64,000 nt of DNA, taken from Roseiarcus sp963741405 (GTDB lineage: Bacteria; Pseudomonadota; Alphaproteobacteria; Rhizobiales; Beijerinckiaceae). The notes beneath the pieces are model-generated. The model was given only the letters and a program-made list of their open reading frames with translations, was not told the DNA's origin and searched no databases. Both the position numbers and the translations under genes were made by a program. The stretch lies in NCBI GenBank assembly GCA_963741405.1, contig CAVUHX010000007.1, positions 1 to 64,000 of the forward strand, given 5' to 3'. Below, in pieces: positions 52,044 through 60,737 of the stretch. Numbering within the stretch: the first letter of the stretch is position 1; each line of letters starts with the position of its first letter.

Positions 52044-53420
52044 TCAGGGCTTCGGCGTAACGGCGGGGGGCGGCAGAGCGGGCGCGGTATCGATTGTCAC
52101 GGGCGAGTTGGGCTGAAGCTTGACCTGTCCGGCGGTCACGACCTGCTCGCCCGCCTCAACCCCTTCCACGACCGCGATCCGCTCGCCGCGTGTCGCGCCG
52201 ACCTTCACGAACCGGCGCTCGGCGATGAGCCCGCCTCCCGCTGGAGGCGTGGACGCCGCGGCCGCGGCGGTGGAAGCTGCTCCCGCGCCGGATTGAGCCG
52301 ACGGGGCCGCTGGCTGAGCGGCCGCCGGCGCGGGCTTTACAACGAACACGCTGTCGCCGTAGAGGCTGTAGACGATCGCGGTCCGCGGCAACGTCAGCAC
52401 GTCCGCGCTCGCGCCGGTGGTCGCCGTCAGATTGGCGAACATGCCGGGCAGGAGCTTTCGTTCGGGATTGGCGAATTCGGCGCGCACGGTGATGTTGCGT
52501 GATTCCACGGCGACCCGGGCGTCGATCGCCTTGATCTTTCCTTCGAAGGTCTGGCCGGGAATGGCGTCGACCGTCATGGCGACGTCCTGGCCGACGGCGA
52601 GCGTCGCCAGCGCCTCCTCCGGCACGGGAAAATCGGCATAGATCGGATCGAGCTGCTGCAGTGTCGCAAGCGCCATGCCGACCGACGCGTACTGTCCGAG
52701 ATCCGCGTTGCGAAGTCCAAGCCGCCCGGAGAACGGCGCGCGGATCGCCTTCTGCGCGATCACCGCCCGCGTCCGTTCGACGGTCGCGGCAGCCAAGTCG
52801 CGCGCCGCCAACGCCTGATCGACCGTCGACTGCGGCGTATTGCCCCCGGCCACCAGCATCTTCTGTCGCGCCAGCGTGGCCTCGGCGTTCTTGAGTTGGG
52901 CGAGCCCATTGGCGAGGTCCGCCTGCTCCACCGAGTCGTCGATGCTGATCAGGAGATCGCCGGCTTTGACGTCGCCGCCCAATTCGAGGTGGAGAGCGGC
53001 GATGACCCCCGCCGCCTGCGGCGCAATGATGATTCCCTGAAAGGCGCGCAGCGTCCCGATCGCGGTCAGCTGCGGCGGCCACTTCTCGATTCTCGCCGCC
53101 TCGACCGACACCGCCGTCGGCTTCGGCGCGAAGGCCGCGGCCATGAAACCCTTGACCATGGTCGGCTTGACGAAGAACTGGAAGTAGGCGAGGCCGCCTA
53201 TGAGCGCGGCGAGCGCGGCGAACGTCACGACGAAGACGACCGGCCGACGAACCCCGAGCGGCAGCCCCCGGATGGCGAGCAGCCCGGCGAACACGGCCGC
53301 GGCGACCCACAAGGCGATCGGAGATACCGGCGCATGCACAAAGCCGCCCTTCGCCGCGAGGCCGAGAGCCAGCGCAGCGAGGGCCAGGAGAAGCAACAGC
53401 CAGTTCGTCACGCGTCTCAT
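52044..53420 (-). CDS. RND efflux periplasmic adaptor protein
   Basis: 458 residues. Two or three N-terminal hydrophobic segments (1-90) come before the membrane-fusion-protein body: TAIGTLRAFQGIIIAPQAAG, the lipoyl half-motif GGDVKAGDLLISIDDS, a coiled hairpin and RAEFANPERKLLPGMFANLT. An Ala/Pro/Ser-rich insert of about 45 residues interrupts the C-terminal domain. The several N-terminal membrane segments are more than the usual single anchor. It is translated just before the permease. Confidence 0.9.
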   Translation of the reverse strand: MRRVTNWLLLLLALAALALGLAAKGGFVHAPVSPIALWVAAAVFAGLLAIRGLPLGVRRPVVFVVTFAALAALIGGLAYFQFFVKPTMVKGFMAAAFAPKPTAVSVEAARIEKWPPQLTAIGTLRAFQGIIIAPQAAGVIAALHLELGGDVKAGDLLISIDDSVEQADLANGLAQLKNAEATLARQKMLVAGGNTPQSTVDQALAARDLAAATVERTRAVIAQKAIRAPFSGRLGLRNADLGQYASVGMALATLQQLDPIYADFPVPEEALATLAVGQDVAMTVDAIPGQTFEGKIKAIDARVAVESRNITVRAEFANPERKLLPGMFANLTATTGASADVLTLPRTAIVYSLYGDSVFVVKPAPAAAQPAAPSAQSGAGAASTAAAAASTPPAGGGLIAERRFVKVGATRGERIAVVEGVEAGEQVVTAGQVKLQPNSPVTIDTAPALPPPAVTPKP

Positions 53421-53783
53421 TGCGGCTCGCGGTTCGGATCGGAACGCGGCGCTGCGTTCCGTAGGAGCGTGTCTTTAGTGAGGCGGAGGCAGTTGCGCCA
53501 GAGCGCCGCGCCCGGAACCTTCCGTCCTATCAGGGTCCACGTCCGGTCGCAGGCCATGGGCCGGACCGCTACATTTTCCAGATGCTTGCGCTTGGAAGCC
53601 GCTGAGGTTCGAAGCGCCGCCGGATCTCGCCGCGCTGGCCGCCGCCATGGCGGGATCGGTCCTTGCGTGCGCCCGTCTGACCGGGCGCTATGAACGCCCC
53701 CGAGCAACGTCTCGCCAGCAGGGGCGGACATGCTATGCTGTTCCGGGCCGCTGAGACGGCCTGATTCTGGGGAGATGAACTCC
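53421..53783. other. Intergenic, 363 bp
   Basis: Divergent promoter region between the efflux operon and the PsiF-repeat gene. I see no regulator gene and no clear operator palindrome. Confidence 0.4.
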
Positions 53784-54029
53784 ATGACCAAGACACTCGC
53801 GCTCGCCGCTCTCGCCCTGTGCCTCGTCGGAGCGCCGGCGCTCGCCTTCGCCGAGGACGCCTGCATGACCCAGGCGACGGACAAGAAGCTCGCCGGCGCC
53901 GCCAAGACAAGCTTCATGAACAAGTGCGAAAAGGACGCCTGCATGGCGCAGGCGAAGGACAAGGATCTGCACGGGGCGGCGGAAACCTCGTTCGTCAAGA
54001 AATGCGTCAAGGACTCCATGGCGATGTGA
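53784..54029 (+). CDS. Small exported PsiF-repeat protein
   Basis: 81 residues from ATG 53784, nine bases after GGGGAG. A signal peptide (MTKTLALAALALCLVGAPALA) is followed by two near-identical PsiF-type repeats: CMTQATDKKLAGAAKTSFMN with KCEKD, and CMAQAKDKDLHGAAETSFVK with KCVKD. Each has two Cys that could form a disulfide. PsiF is phosphate-starvation inducible in enterobacteria; the function is unknown. Confidence 0.85.
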   Translation: MTKTLALAALALCLVGAPALAFAEDACMTQATDKKLAGAAKTSFMNKCEKDACMAQAKDKDLHGAAETSFVKKCVKDSMAM

Positions 54030-55010
54030 CGAAGGCGCTCTCCGCGCCTGACTTCACGCCCAAGTTCGGCGGCCGCCAGCGTCGCCTCGCGCGATGAGTG
54101 GGTCTGAGGCTGTTAGCGGCGGCGCCGACGAAGCGCCGAGAGAACGCTGGTATGTGCGCCAGGCTCGTTGTTGCGCGCCGGTTGCCCTCCCGCTGTCCTT
54201 CGGCGACGCTGCCAAAACGGACCGGCTCCGGGAGGCATTTTGACGTTCTTGCGCGCCGGCCAACTCGAAATATCCGTGGGACTGTCTGTCGGTCGTTGCG
54301 AAGATTCCGGCCGCGGAAGCCTTCCGGCCTCCCGGCGCGGGCGGGTGGATGCTGGGAGCGCCTTGAAGTGGTGCCGGGGGAGCCGGTCCGGGCGGGAAAC
54401 GGAACTCCATGAAAGCCGCCGCGCCTGCCTGGCCACGATATCTTGTGGATCGAAGGCGTCCGGAGCCATACCATTCCCGGGCGCGAATCGAGACTTTTCA
54501 GGTCCTTGCGGCAGCATTTCCGGCCGCTTCTGCAACCGCGAACACGCTGCATGCGACGTCATTCAAACGTGTTGCACGAGGCGAATGGAACTCCATGAGG
54601 GCCGCCGCGCCCGCCCCAGCCCCGATATCTCGTGCGTCGAAGCTTCCGAGGGCCATACCATTTCCGGGCGCGAATCCAGTGTTTCCAAGACTTTGCGGCG
54701 CCATTTCCGGGCCGACGCGCTCTTGTCGTCCGGCGCTTGCGCACCCGCGATCGTGGCAGCCCGCGACGCCGCCTGCGCCGAAGAGCCATGATCGGCTCTC
54801 CTTCCGGGGTTTTCGGCGACTGCGGCGCCGCGATCGGTCGCCAAGGACGAACCCAGGCAAAGCGGCTTCAGGCGAGTCAAGCATTTTCGGCGCTCTCCCT
54901 TTGGGGCGTCGGTAGAGAACATACGTAGAACAAAATCGCGGCTCCGTCAAGAAAATTATCCACGAACGTTGATCGTCCTTTGTCGTGGCGGGTGGAGGGA
55001 GGACCGGAAG
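54030..55010. other. Intergenic, 981 bp, largely non-coding with a repeat pair
   Basis: The longest gene-free stretch. Open frames on both strands are Arg/Pro/Ala-rich and unconvincing. It contains two imperfect copies of a 124-nt unit. The composition changes to AT-rich just before the MFS gene (AAAATTATCC, about 54,950). Confidence 0.5.
54401..54711 (+). repeat. Two imperfect direct repeats of about 124 nt
   Basis: Copy 1 (54,401-54,523) and copy 2 (54,587-54,711) both start GGAACTCCATGA, share GCCGCCGCGCC, CCATACCATT-CCGGGCGCG and end near GCATTTCCGG/CCATTTCCGG. They differ by scattered substitutions and small gaps. The spacing is 186 nt. No coding frame is conserved between them. Confidence 0.75.
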
Positions 55011-56309
55011 ATGACGGCTATCGGAGGACAGAGGGTCGCCGAGCTCGGTCGCGCCGGCACGGCCAAGATCGTGCTGGCGAGTCTCGTCGGCACGACGATC
55101 GAGTTCTATGATTTCTATATATTCGGCACGGCGGCGGCTCTGGTGTTCGGGACGATGTTCTTCCCGAAGTCGGCGCCGGAGACCCAGACGCTCAACGCCT
55201 ACCTGACCTTCGGCCTGGCTTTCCTCGCCCGGCCAGTCGGCTCCTTCCTGTTCGGACATTTCGGCGACCGGATCGGGCGCAAGTCGACGCTCGTCGCCAC
55301 CATGCTGACGATGGGGGTCGCGACCACCCTGATCGGCGCCCTGCCAGGCTATGCGACAGCCGGCGTGCTTGCGCCCTGGCTGCTCGCGATTCTGCGCTTC
55401 GTCCAGGGCGTCGGGCTCGGCGGCGAGTGGGGCGGCGCGGCGCTGATCGCGGTCGAAAACGCCCCCGACGGGCGGCGCGCCTGGTTCGGCATGTTTCCCC
55501 AGCTCGGGCCGCCGCTCGGCTTCTTCATCGCCACCGGCCTGTTTCTCGTGCTTCTCGTCGTCTTCGGCGAGAAGGCCTTCGTCGACTGGGCGTGGCGCGT
55601 TCCGTTCCTCATGAGCGCCGTCCTGGTGGCGATCGGCCTCTATGTGCGGATGTCGCTCGAGGAGACGCCGACCTTCCGCGCGGCGCTCATGAGGAATTCT
55701 CGGGTCGCCGTCCCGCTCGGCGTGGTCCTCAAGCGTCACTGGATTCCGCTCATCCAGGGCTCGCTGTCGATCGTCGTCTGCTATGCCCTGTTTTACATCG
55801 CGACGGTCTATACGCTCGGCTATGGCGTCCGCGCGCTGGCGATCCCGCGCGTCGGTTTTCTCGAGATGCTCTGCGTCGCGATCCTGTTCATGGCGGCGGC
55901 GACGCCGGTTTCCGCAGCGCTGGCCGACCGGTTCGGTCGGCGGCCCGTGCTGATCGCCGCCTCCGTCGCGGCTTTCGTCGTCGGCCTCGTCATGCCGACG
56001 CTTCTGGCCTCTGGCGAGGCGGGCGTGTTCGTCTTTCTCGCCGCCGCGCTCGGCGTGATGGGACTGACCTTCGCGCCGCTCGGCGCGCTGCTCCCCGAAC
56101 TCTTCCCGACGCCGGTGCGCTACACCGGAGCGGCCAGCACCTACAATCTCGGCGGCATTCTCGGCGCCTCGTTCGCGCCTTCGCTCGCCCAGGTTCTCGA
56201 AGCCAGGGGCGGCATCGCCTGGGTCGGCGCCTATATCGCCGCCGCCGCCGTGATCAGCCTGCTCGCGGTCGTCAGCATGCGCGAGACGCGTCACGACGCC
56301 GCGGACTGA
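55011..56309 (+). CDS. MFS transporter, metabolite:H+ symporter type
   Basis: 432 residues from MTAIGGQRVAEL; an upstream start would add a short polar leader, and GGAGGGAGGACCGG sits before this ATG. Twelve helices. MHS-family motifs are TTIEFYDFYIFGTAAALVFG, RPVGSFLFGHFGDRIGRKST and RFVQGVGLGGEWGGAALI. Relatives import alpha-ketoglutarate, shikimate, proline/betaine or citrate; the substrate is not evident. Confidence 0.9.
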   Translation: MTAIGGQRVAELGRAGTAKIVLASLVGTTIEFYDFYIFGTAAALVFGTMFFPKSAPETQTLNAYLTFGLAFLARPVGSFLFGHFGDRIGRKSTLVATMLTMGVATTLIGALPGYATAGVLAPWLLAILRFVQGVGLGGEWGGAALIAVENAPDGRRAWFGMFPQLGPPLGFFIATGLFLVLLVVFGEKAFVDWAWRVPFLMSAVLVAIGLYVRMSLEETPTFRAALMRNSRVAVPLGVVLKRHWIPLIQGSLSIVVCYALFYIATVYTLGYGVRALAIPRVGFLEMLCVAILFMAAATPVSAALADRFGRRPVLIAASVAAFVVGLVMPTLLASGEAGVFVFLAAALGVMGLTFAPLGALLPELFPTPVRYTGAASTYNLGGILGASFAPSLAQVLEARGGIAWVGAYIAAAAVISLLAVVSMRETRHDAAD

Positions 56310-56404
56310 GGCGCGGATGCCTCGCCAACTCGCGCTTGTCACGGCGAAAGCGATTTGTTAGACGACGCGCCTTCGGATCGCGCCCCTGGCGCGACTCCCC
56401 ATGT

Positions 56405-56491
56405 GCGGTCATGGCGGAATTGGTAGACGCGCTAGCTTGAGGTGCTAGTTCTTTAACCGGAGTGGAGGTTCGAGTCCTCTTGACCGCACCA
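56405..56491 (+). tRNA. tRNA-Leu (anticodon GAG)
   Basis: Acceptor GCGGTCA (56,405-56,411) pairs with TGACCGC before ACCA at the 3' end. The anticodon stem CTAGC/GCTAG encloses loop TTGAGGT, anticodon GAG. A long variable arm (about AGTTCTTTAACCGGAGT) and T-arm GGTTCGAGTCC are typical of a class II tRNA-Leu. CCA is encoded. Length 87 nt. Confidence 0.95.
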
Positions 56492-57168
56492 ATCTAACCG
56501 GCGACAGCTCGGATCAAGGAGATCCGAGCCAATGCCCTTTGGGGCAACGACCGGTTCGCAGGCTCGCGGCCCTTTTCCTGGTCGGACCGGCCCCCGCTGG
56601 TCGCCCGTCGGGAGCCGGCCCGTACGCCGTCCCCGAGTTCAAGAGAGGGCGCACCGTCAAGAGAGTGCGCCTTTCCGCGCCCGAGTCAACCGATAAGCCG
56701 ACAGTGGCCGACAGTGGTCCCTTCAGGACCGGCCAGGCGTCGCGGCCATGAAGCGCCGAGCAGCACGGGCGGCGCAGCCGCGGGCGAGGATACCATCTAC
56801 GGGTGAGCCGCCCTACACGGCCTTGCTGCCGCCTCCCCAAGGGCCTGGCGGCCGCGTGACGCCGCGCACGTCGTGTCGGACTCAATCGTGCAGGCCAACA
56901 TGCGACGTCTACGGGAACTCTATGGGCCGCGAGCTCGTGAACGTCTGATAATGCATCCGGGGGCCTTGGTCGAACCGAGGCCGCCGACCCGCTTTGGGCC
57001 CGTTCCGAAGCCGGCCGGCGCCAACGGGACGCCCCAAGGCGCACACTGTCGTGCATTGGGGCGCGTCGCGCTGCTGCTTGGCGCAAGACCGGCGGGGCGT
57101 ATGGATCACGACCGACGCGGACCTCTCGGAGCGCCGCCGCGACGGACACGCCCGACAATGCGCCCACG
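56492..57168. other. Intergenic, 677 bp
   Basis: A gap downstream of tRNA-Leu. Several Arg-rich frames occur on both strands, but none has a recognisable domain. tRNA 3' flanks are common integration sites; I found no repeat of the tRNA 3' end here to mark one. Confidence 0.45.
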
Positions 57169-57951
57169 CTATTTGGTCGTCGTCCGCTCCTGCGCCAGCC
57201 GCTGCGCCTCGGCGATCTGGGCGGGAGTCATCATTCTGGCCAGTTGGTCACGGTCGGCGAGCGCCCCGGCGTCGCCCTGCGCGGCCGCCAGATTGAGCCA
57301 CATGTGGGCGACAATGTAGTCCTGCACCACGCCCCGGCCCTTGACGTGAATCAGGCCGAGAAGGGTCTGCGCTTCGGCGAGGCCCTGGTCGGCGGCCCTG
57401 CGGAGCCACTTCGCCGCCTCGGCGTCGCTTTGCGTGACGCCCCGGCCCTCCGCGTACATGAGGCCGAGGTTGGACTGCGCGGCGGCGTGATCCTGTTCGG
57501 CTGCCTTGCGAAACCACTTCACCGCTCGGGCGTCGTCCCGCGATACGCCGAGGCCCTTGGCGTAGATCGCGCCGAGGAGGGTCTGCGCCTCCGGACAGCC
57601 CTGGTCGGCGGCCATCATCAGCCAGTTCGCGGCCTCGGCGTCGTTCTGCGGCACGCCGTGGCCGCCGCCATACATCACCCCGAGAACGAGCTGCGCGACG
57701 GCGAGGCCGCGATCGGCCAGCGGCCGAGCGAGCGCAAGGGCCGTCGCATAGTCGCCGCGCTGAAGCGCGGCGTTGACTACGCCGAGCGGCGCCGCAGCCG
57801 CGGCGCGGGACAGAATGGAGCCCCCGACCAGTCGAGGGCCCATTGCGCAGGCCGCAGAAACGCTGCGCGCCTTGAGGGCGCGCCAGAGTCCAGACCTGCT
57901 GGTTCCGGCCTCTTCGGATAAGGCGGAACGGACTTCGCCTAGAGAGGACAC
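57169..57951 (-). CDS. Sel1-repeat (TPR-like) protein
   Basis: 260 residues. After a weakly hydrophobic N-terminus, about four Sel1 repeats run from residue 75 to 240, each with the pattern AEAQTLLGAIYAKGLGVSRD / DAEAAKWLRRAADQG. The N-terminus has a basic-hydrophobic stretch but no clean signal peptide. These solenoids act as protein-interaction scaffolds; the partner is unknown. Confidence 0.9.
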   Translation of the reverse strand: MSSLGEVRSALSEEAGTSRSGLWRALKARSVSAACAMGPRLVGGSILSRAAAAAPLGVVNAALQRGDYATALALARPLADRGLAVAQLVLGVMYGGGHGVPQNDAEAANWLMMAADQGCPEAQTLLGAIYAKGLGVSRDDARAVKWFRKAAEQDHAAAQSNLGLMYAEGRGVTQSDAEAAKWLRRAADQGLAEAQTLLGLIHVKGRGVVQDYIVAHMWLNLAAAQGDAGALADRDQLARMMTPAQIAEAQRLAQERTTTK

Positions 57952-58268
57952 CAGGGCCGTCTCCCGCTGCTTTAACGCAGCGTGAGCGCGGCGGGGTTAA
58001 GACTGTCCTAATCCGTCGCGCTTTTGCGTTTTGGGCCGTTCGCGCCGCCGGCCATGCTTACGATTTGCTTACCGCGGGCCGCGAACGGCGGCGTTGCTCC
58101 GTTCGAAGCTTCCGAGATCCGGCGCGACCCCCCTTGATTCTTTCCCATAAGGGGGTCGGAGATCGCCCTTGCTCACTTCTGTGATTCCGTGCGGCCGCCT
58201 TGACCGGGAACGAATAAAGCTCGAAGACGCGCGCCCACATCACGAGGCAGTGCAACAGGCGAAAATCA
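57952..58268. other. Intergenic, 317 bp
   Basis: Divergent upstream region of the Sel1 gene and the GlcG/HbpS-like gene. No distinctive operator or gene was found. Confidence 0.4.
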
Positions 58269-58688
58269 ATGGGACTCAAACTCGACCAGGCGCAGACAAT
58301 CGTCGCGGCGGCGCTCGCTTTTGCGAGGGCGAAATCCCTGAAGCCGATGGCCTTCGTGGTCCTCGACGAGCGTGGCGCGCTGCGCGCCGCGGCCGCCGAA
58401 GACGGCACGAGCCTGGCGCGCTGGAAGGTCGCCTACGGCAAGGCCCAGGGCGCGCTCAGCATGGGCGTCAGCTCGCGCAAGCTGCACGACATGGCGGTCG
58501 AGCGGCCGCATTTCATCGCCTCGCTCGGGACGATCTTCAACGAAGGGATCGTTCCGGTTGCCGGCGGGGTGCTGATCCTCGATCAGGCCGGGGCGGTCAT
58601 CGGCGCGGCGGGCGCGTCAGGCGACACCTCGGACAATGACGAGGCGGCGCTGACCGTCGCGATTGCCGATGCGGGGCTGAAGAGCTAG
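58269..58688 (+). CDS. GlcG/HbpS-family haem-binding-like protein
   Basis: 139 residues. It shows LDQAQTIVAAALAFARAKSL, MAFVVLDERGALRAAAAEDG, GIVPVAGGVLILDQAGAVIG and the terminal family pattern GASGDTSDNDEAALTVAIAD. Relatives include GlcG of the glycolate operon and the secreted haem sensor HbpS. No signal peptide is seen, so it is probably cytoplasmic. It is convergent with a GMC oxidoreductase. Confidence 0.88.
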   Translation: MGLKLDQAQTIVAAALAFARAKSLKPMAFVVLDERGALRAAAAEDGTSLARWKVAYGKAQGALSMGVSSRKLHDMAVERPHFIASLGTIFNEGIVPVAGGVLILDQAGAVIGAAGASGDTSDNDEAALTVAIADAGLKS

Positions 58689-58731
58689 CGCTTCTACAAT
58701 CTTTTGATTGGCCCGCTTGCCCTCACCCCGG

Positions 58732-58755
58732 CCCTCTCCCGCGGGCGGGAGAGGG
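58732..58755. terminator. GC-rich palindrome
   Basis: CCCTCTCCCGC and GCGGGAGAGGG pair perfectly across a two-base GG loop. The same CCCTCTCCC/GGGAGAGGG core occurs at 37,556-37,602, so it is probably a family of palindromic repeats that also works between convergent genes. Confidence 0.55.
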
Positions 58756-58800
58756 AGCGAAACCCTTCTCCCGCTCGCGGGACAAGGTGGCGCATAGGGT

Positions 58801-58828
58801 GTTCGGAAGAACGCCCGTTCTTCCGAAC
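58801..58828. terminator. 13-bp perfect palindrome between convergent genes
   Basis: GTTCGGAAGAACG (58,801-58,813) and CGTTCTTCCGAAC (58,816-58,828) pair perfectly around a two-base CC centre. Together with the neighbouring GC-rich palindrome it lies in the gap between the convergent GlcG-like and GMC genes. It may act as a bidirectional terminator or be part of a short palindromic repeat. Confidence 0.6.
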
Positions 58829-58862
58829 GGGCTATGGGCGCCGGACGAGGGTGCGCCGCAAT

Positions 58863-60488
58863 TCAATGCGCCGCCGCCAGCGGCGGCTTGCCCAGAATCA
58901 TGTCCGCCGCCTTCTCGGCGATCATGATGGTCGGCGCATTGGTGTTGCCGCCGATCAGCGTCGGGAAGACCGAGGCGTCGACGACGCGCAGCCCCTCGAG
59001 CCCGCGCACGCGCAATTGCGGGTCGACCACCGCCGCTTCGTCGACGCCCATCCGGCAGGTGCCGACCGGGTGGTAGACCGTGTCGGCGCGCGAGCGGATG
59101 TGGCTTTCCCACTCGGCGTCGCTCATGCCGTCCTTCGTGTAGAGTTCCTTGTGCCGATATTTCGCCAGCGCGGGCGCCTGGAGAATGGCTCGGGTCATCT
59201 TCGCCCCCTTCACCAGCACCCGGAGATCGTCCGCGTCGGACAGGAACCCCGGGTCGATGCCCGGCGCCGCCGTCGGATCGGCGCTCTGAAGGAATACCGC
59301 GCCCGCCGACTTCGGCCTGAGTACGCAGACGTGGCAGGAGAACCCGTAGCCCAGATGCAACTTGCGGGCGTGGTCGTCGATGATCGCGGTGACGAAATGA
59401 AGCTGGATGTCAGGCCTCGGCAGGGTCGGGTCCGTCTTCAGAAAGCCGCCGCCTTCGGCGCCGGGCGAGGCGATCGGGCCGGACCCGTCCCTGCGCCAGC
59501 GAAAGATGTCCTTCACCGTCTTGACCATTCCCACCAGCCCGAGACCGAGCAGGTCGGAGTCTTTCGACTTGTAGGCCAAAACGAAATCGAGATGATCGCG
59601 CAGGTTCTGCCCGACGCCGTTGAGCTCGTGCACGATCTCGATGCCGTGCTTGCGGAGATCGTTCGGCCGGCCCACGCCGGACAATTGCAGGAGCTGGGGC
59701 GAGTTGAACGCCCCGCCGCAGAGGATGATCTCGCGGTTCGCCCCGACTGTTTTCTCCGCTGCGCCGACGCGGTACCTGACGCTTGTCGCCCGCTTGCCCT
59801 CGAATTCGATCTTCGTCGCGTGCGCTCTTGTCACGATGGCGAGGTTGGCGCGCCCGGCGACGGGGTGAAGATAGGCGGCGGCGGCCGAGCAGCGCTCGCC
59901 GGCTTTGCCGGGCTGATGAAACTGGGTCACCTGATAGAGCCCGACCCCCTCCTGCTCCGCGCCGTTAAAGTCGAGATTCTCCCGATACTGGAGCTCGCCC
60001 GCCGCGCGGATGAAATCGTGCGCGATCGCGCGCGGGTTTCTCTGGTTGGAGACCTGGAGTGGGCCGGAATCCCCGTGCCAGGCGTCGGCGCCGTTCTGGT
60101 TGGCTTCCGCGCGCAGGAAGTAAGGGAGAATGTCGGCATGAGACCAGCCCTTGCAGCCCAGCGCCGCCCAGTCGTCGTAGTCGGAGCGATGGCCGCGGAT
60201 GTAGAGCATGGCGTTGATCGCGCTCGAGCCGCCGAGCGCCTTGCCGCGCGGCTGATACCCTCGTCTTCCGTTGAGGCCCGCCTGCGGGACCGTCTCGAAC
60301 GCCCAGTTGTTGATCCTTGGTTTCCCGGGAAGCATCAGGGCGATGCCGGCAGGGGCGCGGATCAGCACGTCCTTGCCCTCCCCGCCCGCTTCGATGAGGC
60401 AGACTGTCACGGAGGGATCGGCGGAAAGCCGCGACGCCAGCGTCGCGCCGGCGGAGCCGCCGCCGACGATCACGTAATCGTAGTTCAT
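58863..60488 (-). CDS. GMC oxidoreductase (choline/alcohol dehydrogenase type)
   Basis: A 541-residue FAD enzyme. The N-terminal loop DYVIVGGGSAGATLASRLSA binds ADP. GMC signature 1 is GKALGGSSAINAMLYIRG; signature 2 is GGAFNSPQLLQLSGVG. The C-terminus has the catalytic His in YHPVGTCRMG and GGNTNAP. It oxidises an alcohol or choline-like substrate. No betaine-aldehyde dehydrogenase is adjacent, so choline is not implied. Confidence 0.92.
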   Translation of the reverse strand: MNYDYVIVGGGSAGATLASRLSADPSVTVCLIEAGGEGKDVLIRAPAGIALMLPGKPRINNWAFETVPQAGLNGRRGYQPRGKALGGSSAINAMLYIRGHRSDYDDWAALGCKGWSHADILPYFLRAEANQNGADAWHGDSGPLQVSNQRNPRAIAHDFIRAAGELQYRENLDFNGAEQEGVGLYQVTQFHQPGKAGERCSAAAAYLHPVAGRANLAIVTRAHATKIEFEGKRATSVRYRVGAAEKTVGANREIILCGGAFNSPQLLQLSGVGRPNDLRKHGIEIVHELNGVGQNLRDHLDFVLAYKSKDSDLLGLGLVGMVKTVKDIFRWRRDGSGPIASPGAEGGGFLKTDPTLPRPDIQLHFVTAIIDDHARKLHLGYGFSCHVCVLRPKSAGAVFLQSADPTAAPGIDPGFLSDADDLRVLVKGAKMTRAILQAPALAKYRHKELYTKDGMSDAEWESHIRSRADTVYHPVGTCRMGVDEAAVVDPQLRVRGLEGLRVVDASVFPTLIGGNTNAPTIMIAEKAADMILGKPPLAAAH

Positions 60489-60737
60489 TTCCGCCCTCGC
60501 AGTTCTGGTTGTTCCTGGCGCCGAGCCGGCGGCCCCGCTCTAAGCGGCCTTCCCGGCATTAGTTGATATATGAACGGTTGATCGGACGGTCAACCCGGCG
60601 ACGTTACGTGTATTTGCGCTCGATGAATGCAAAACGTCGGGACGCTGCGCGAACACAACAGCAATTCTAAAAGAGGGTCGGGATGATTTTTTCGCTGGGG
60701 GATTCCCAAATCAGCGGAAACATAATTCACGCTGGGG

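Noticed and set aside
54498..56342. 614-codon minus-strand frame opposite the MFS gene
   Set aside because: Charged, low-complexity product rich in Arg/Glu/Gly; it is the antisense shadow of the transporter plus the non-coding repeat region.
56492..57168. Integrative element inserted at tRNA-Leu
   Set aside because: No integrase gene and no repeat of the tRNA 3' end were found downstream.
58863..60488. Specific assignment of the GMC enzyme as choline dehydrogenase
   Set aside because: GMC signatures are shared by many alcohol oxidoreductases and no betaine-pathway gene is adjacent.
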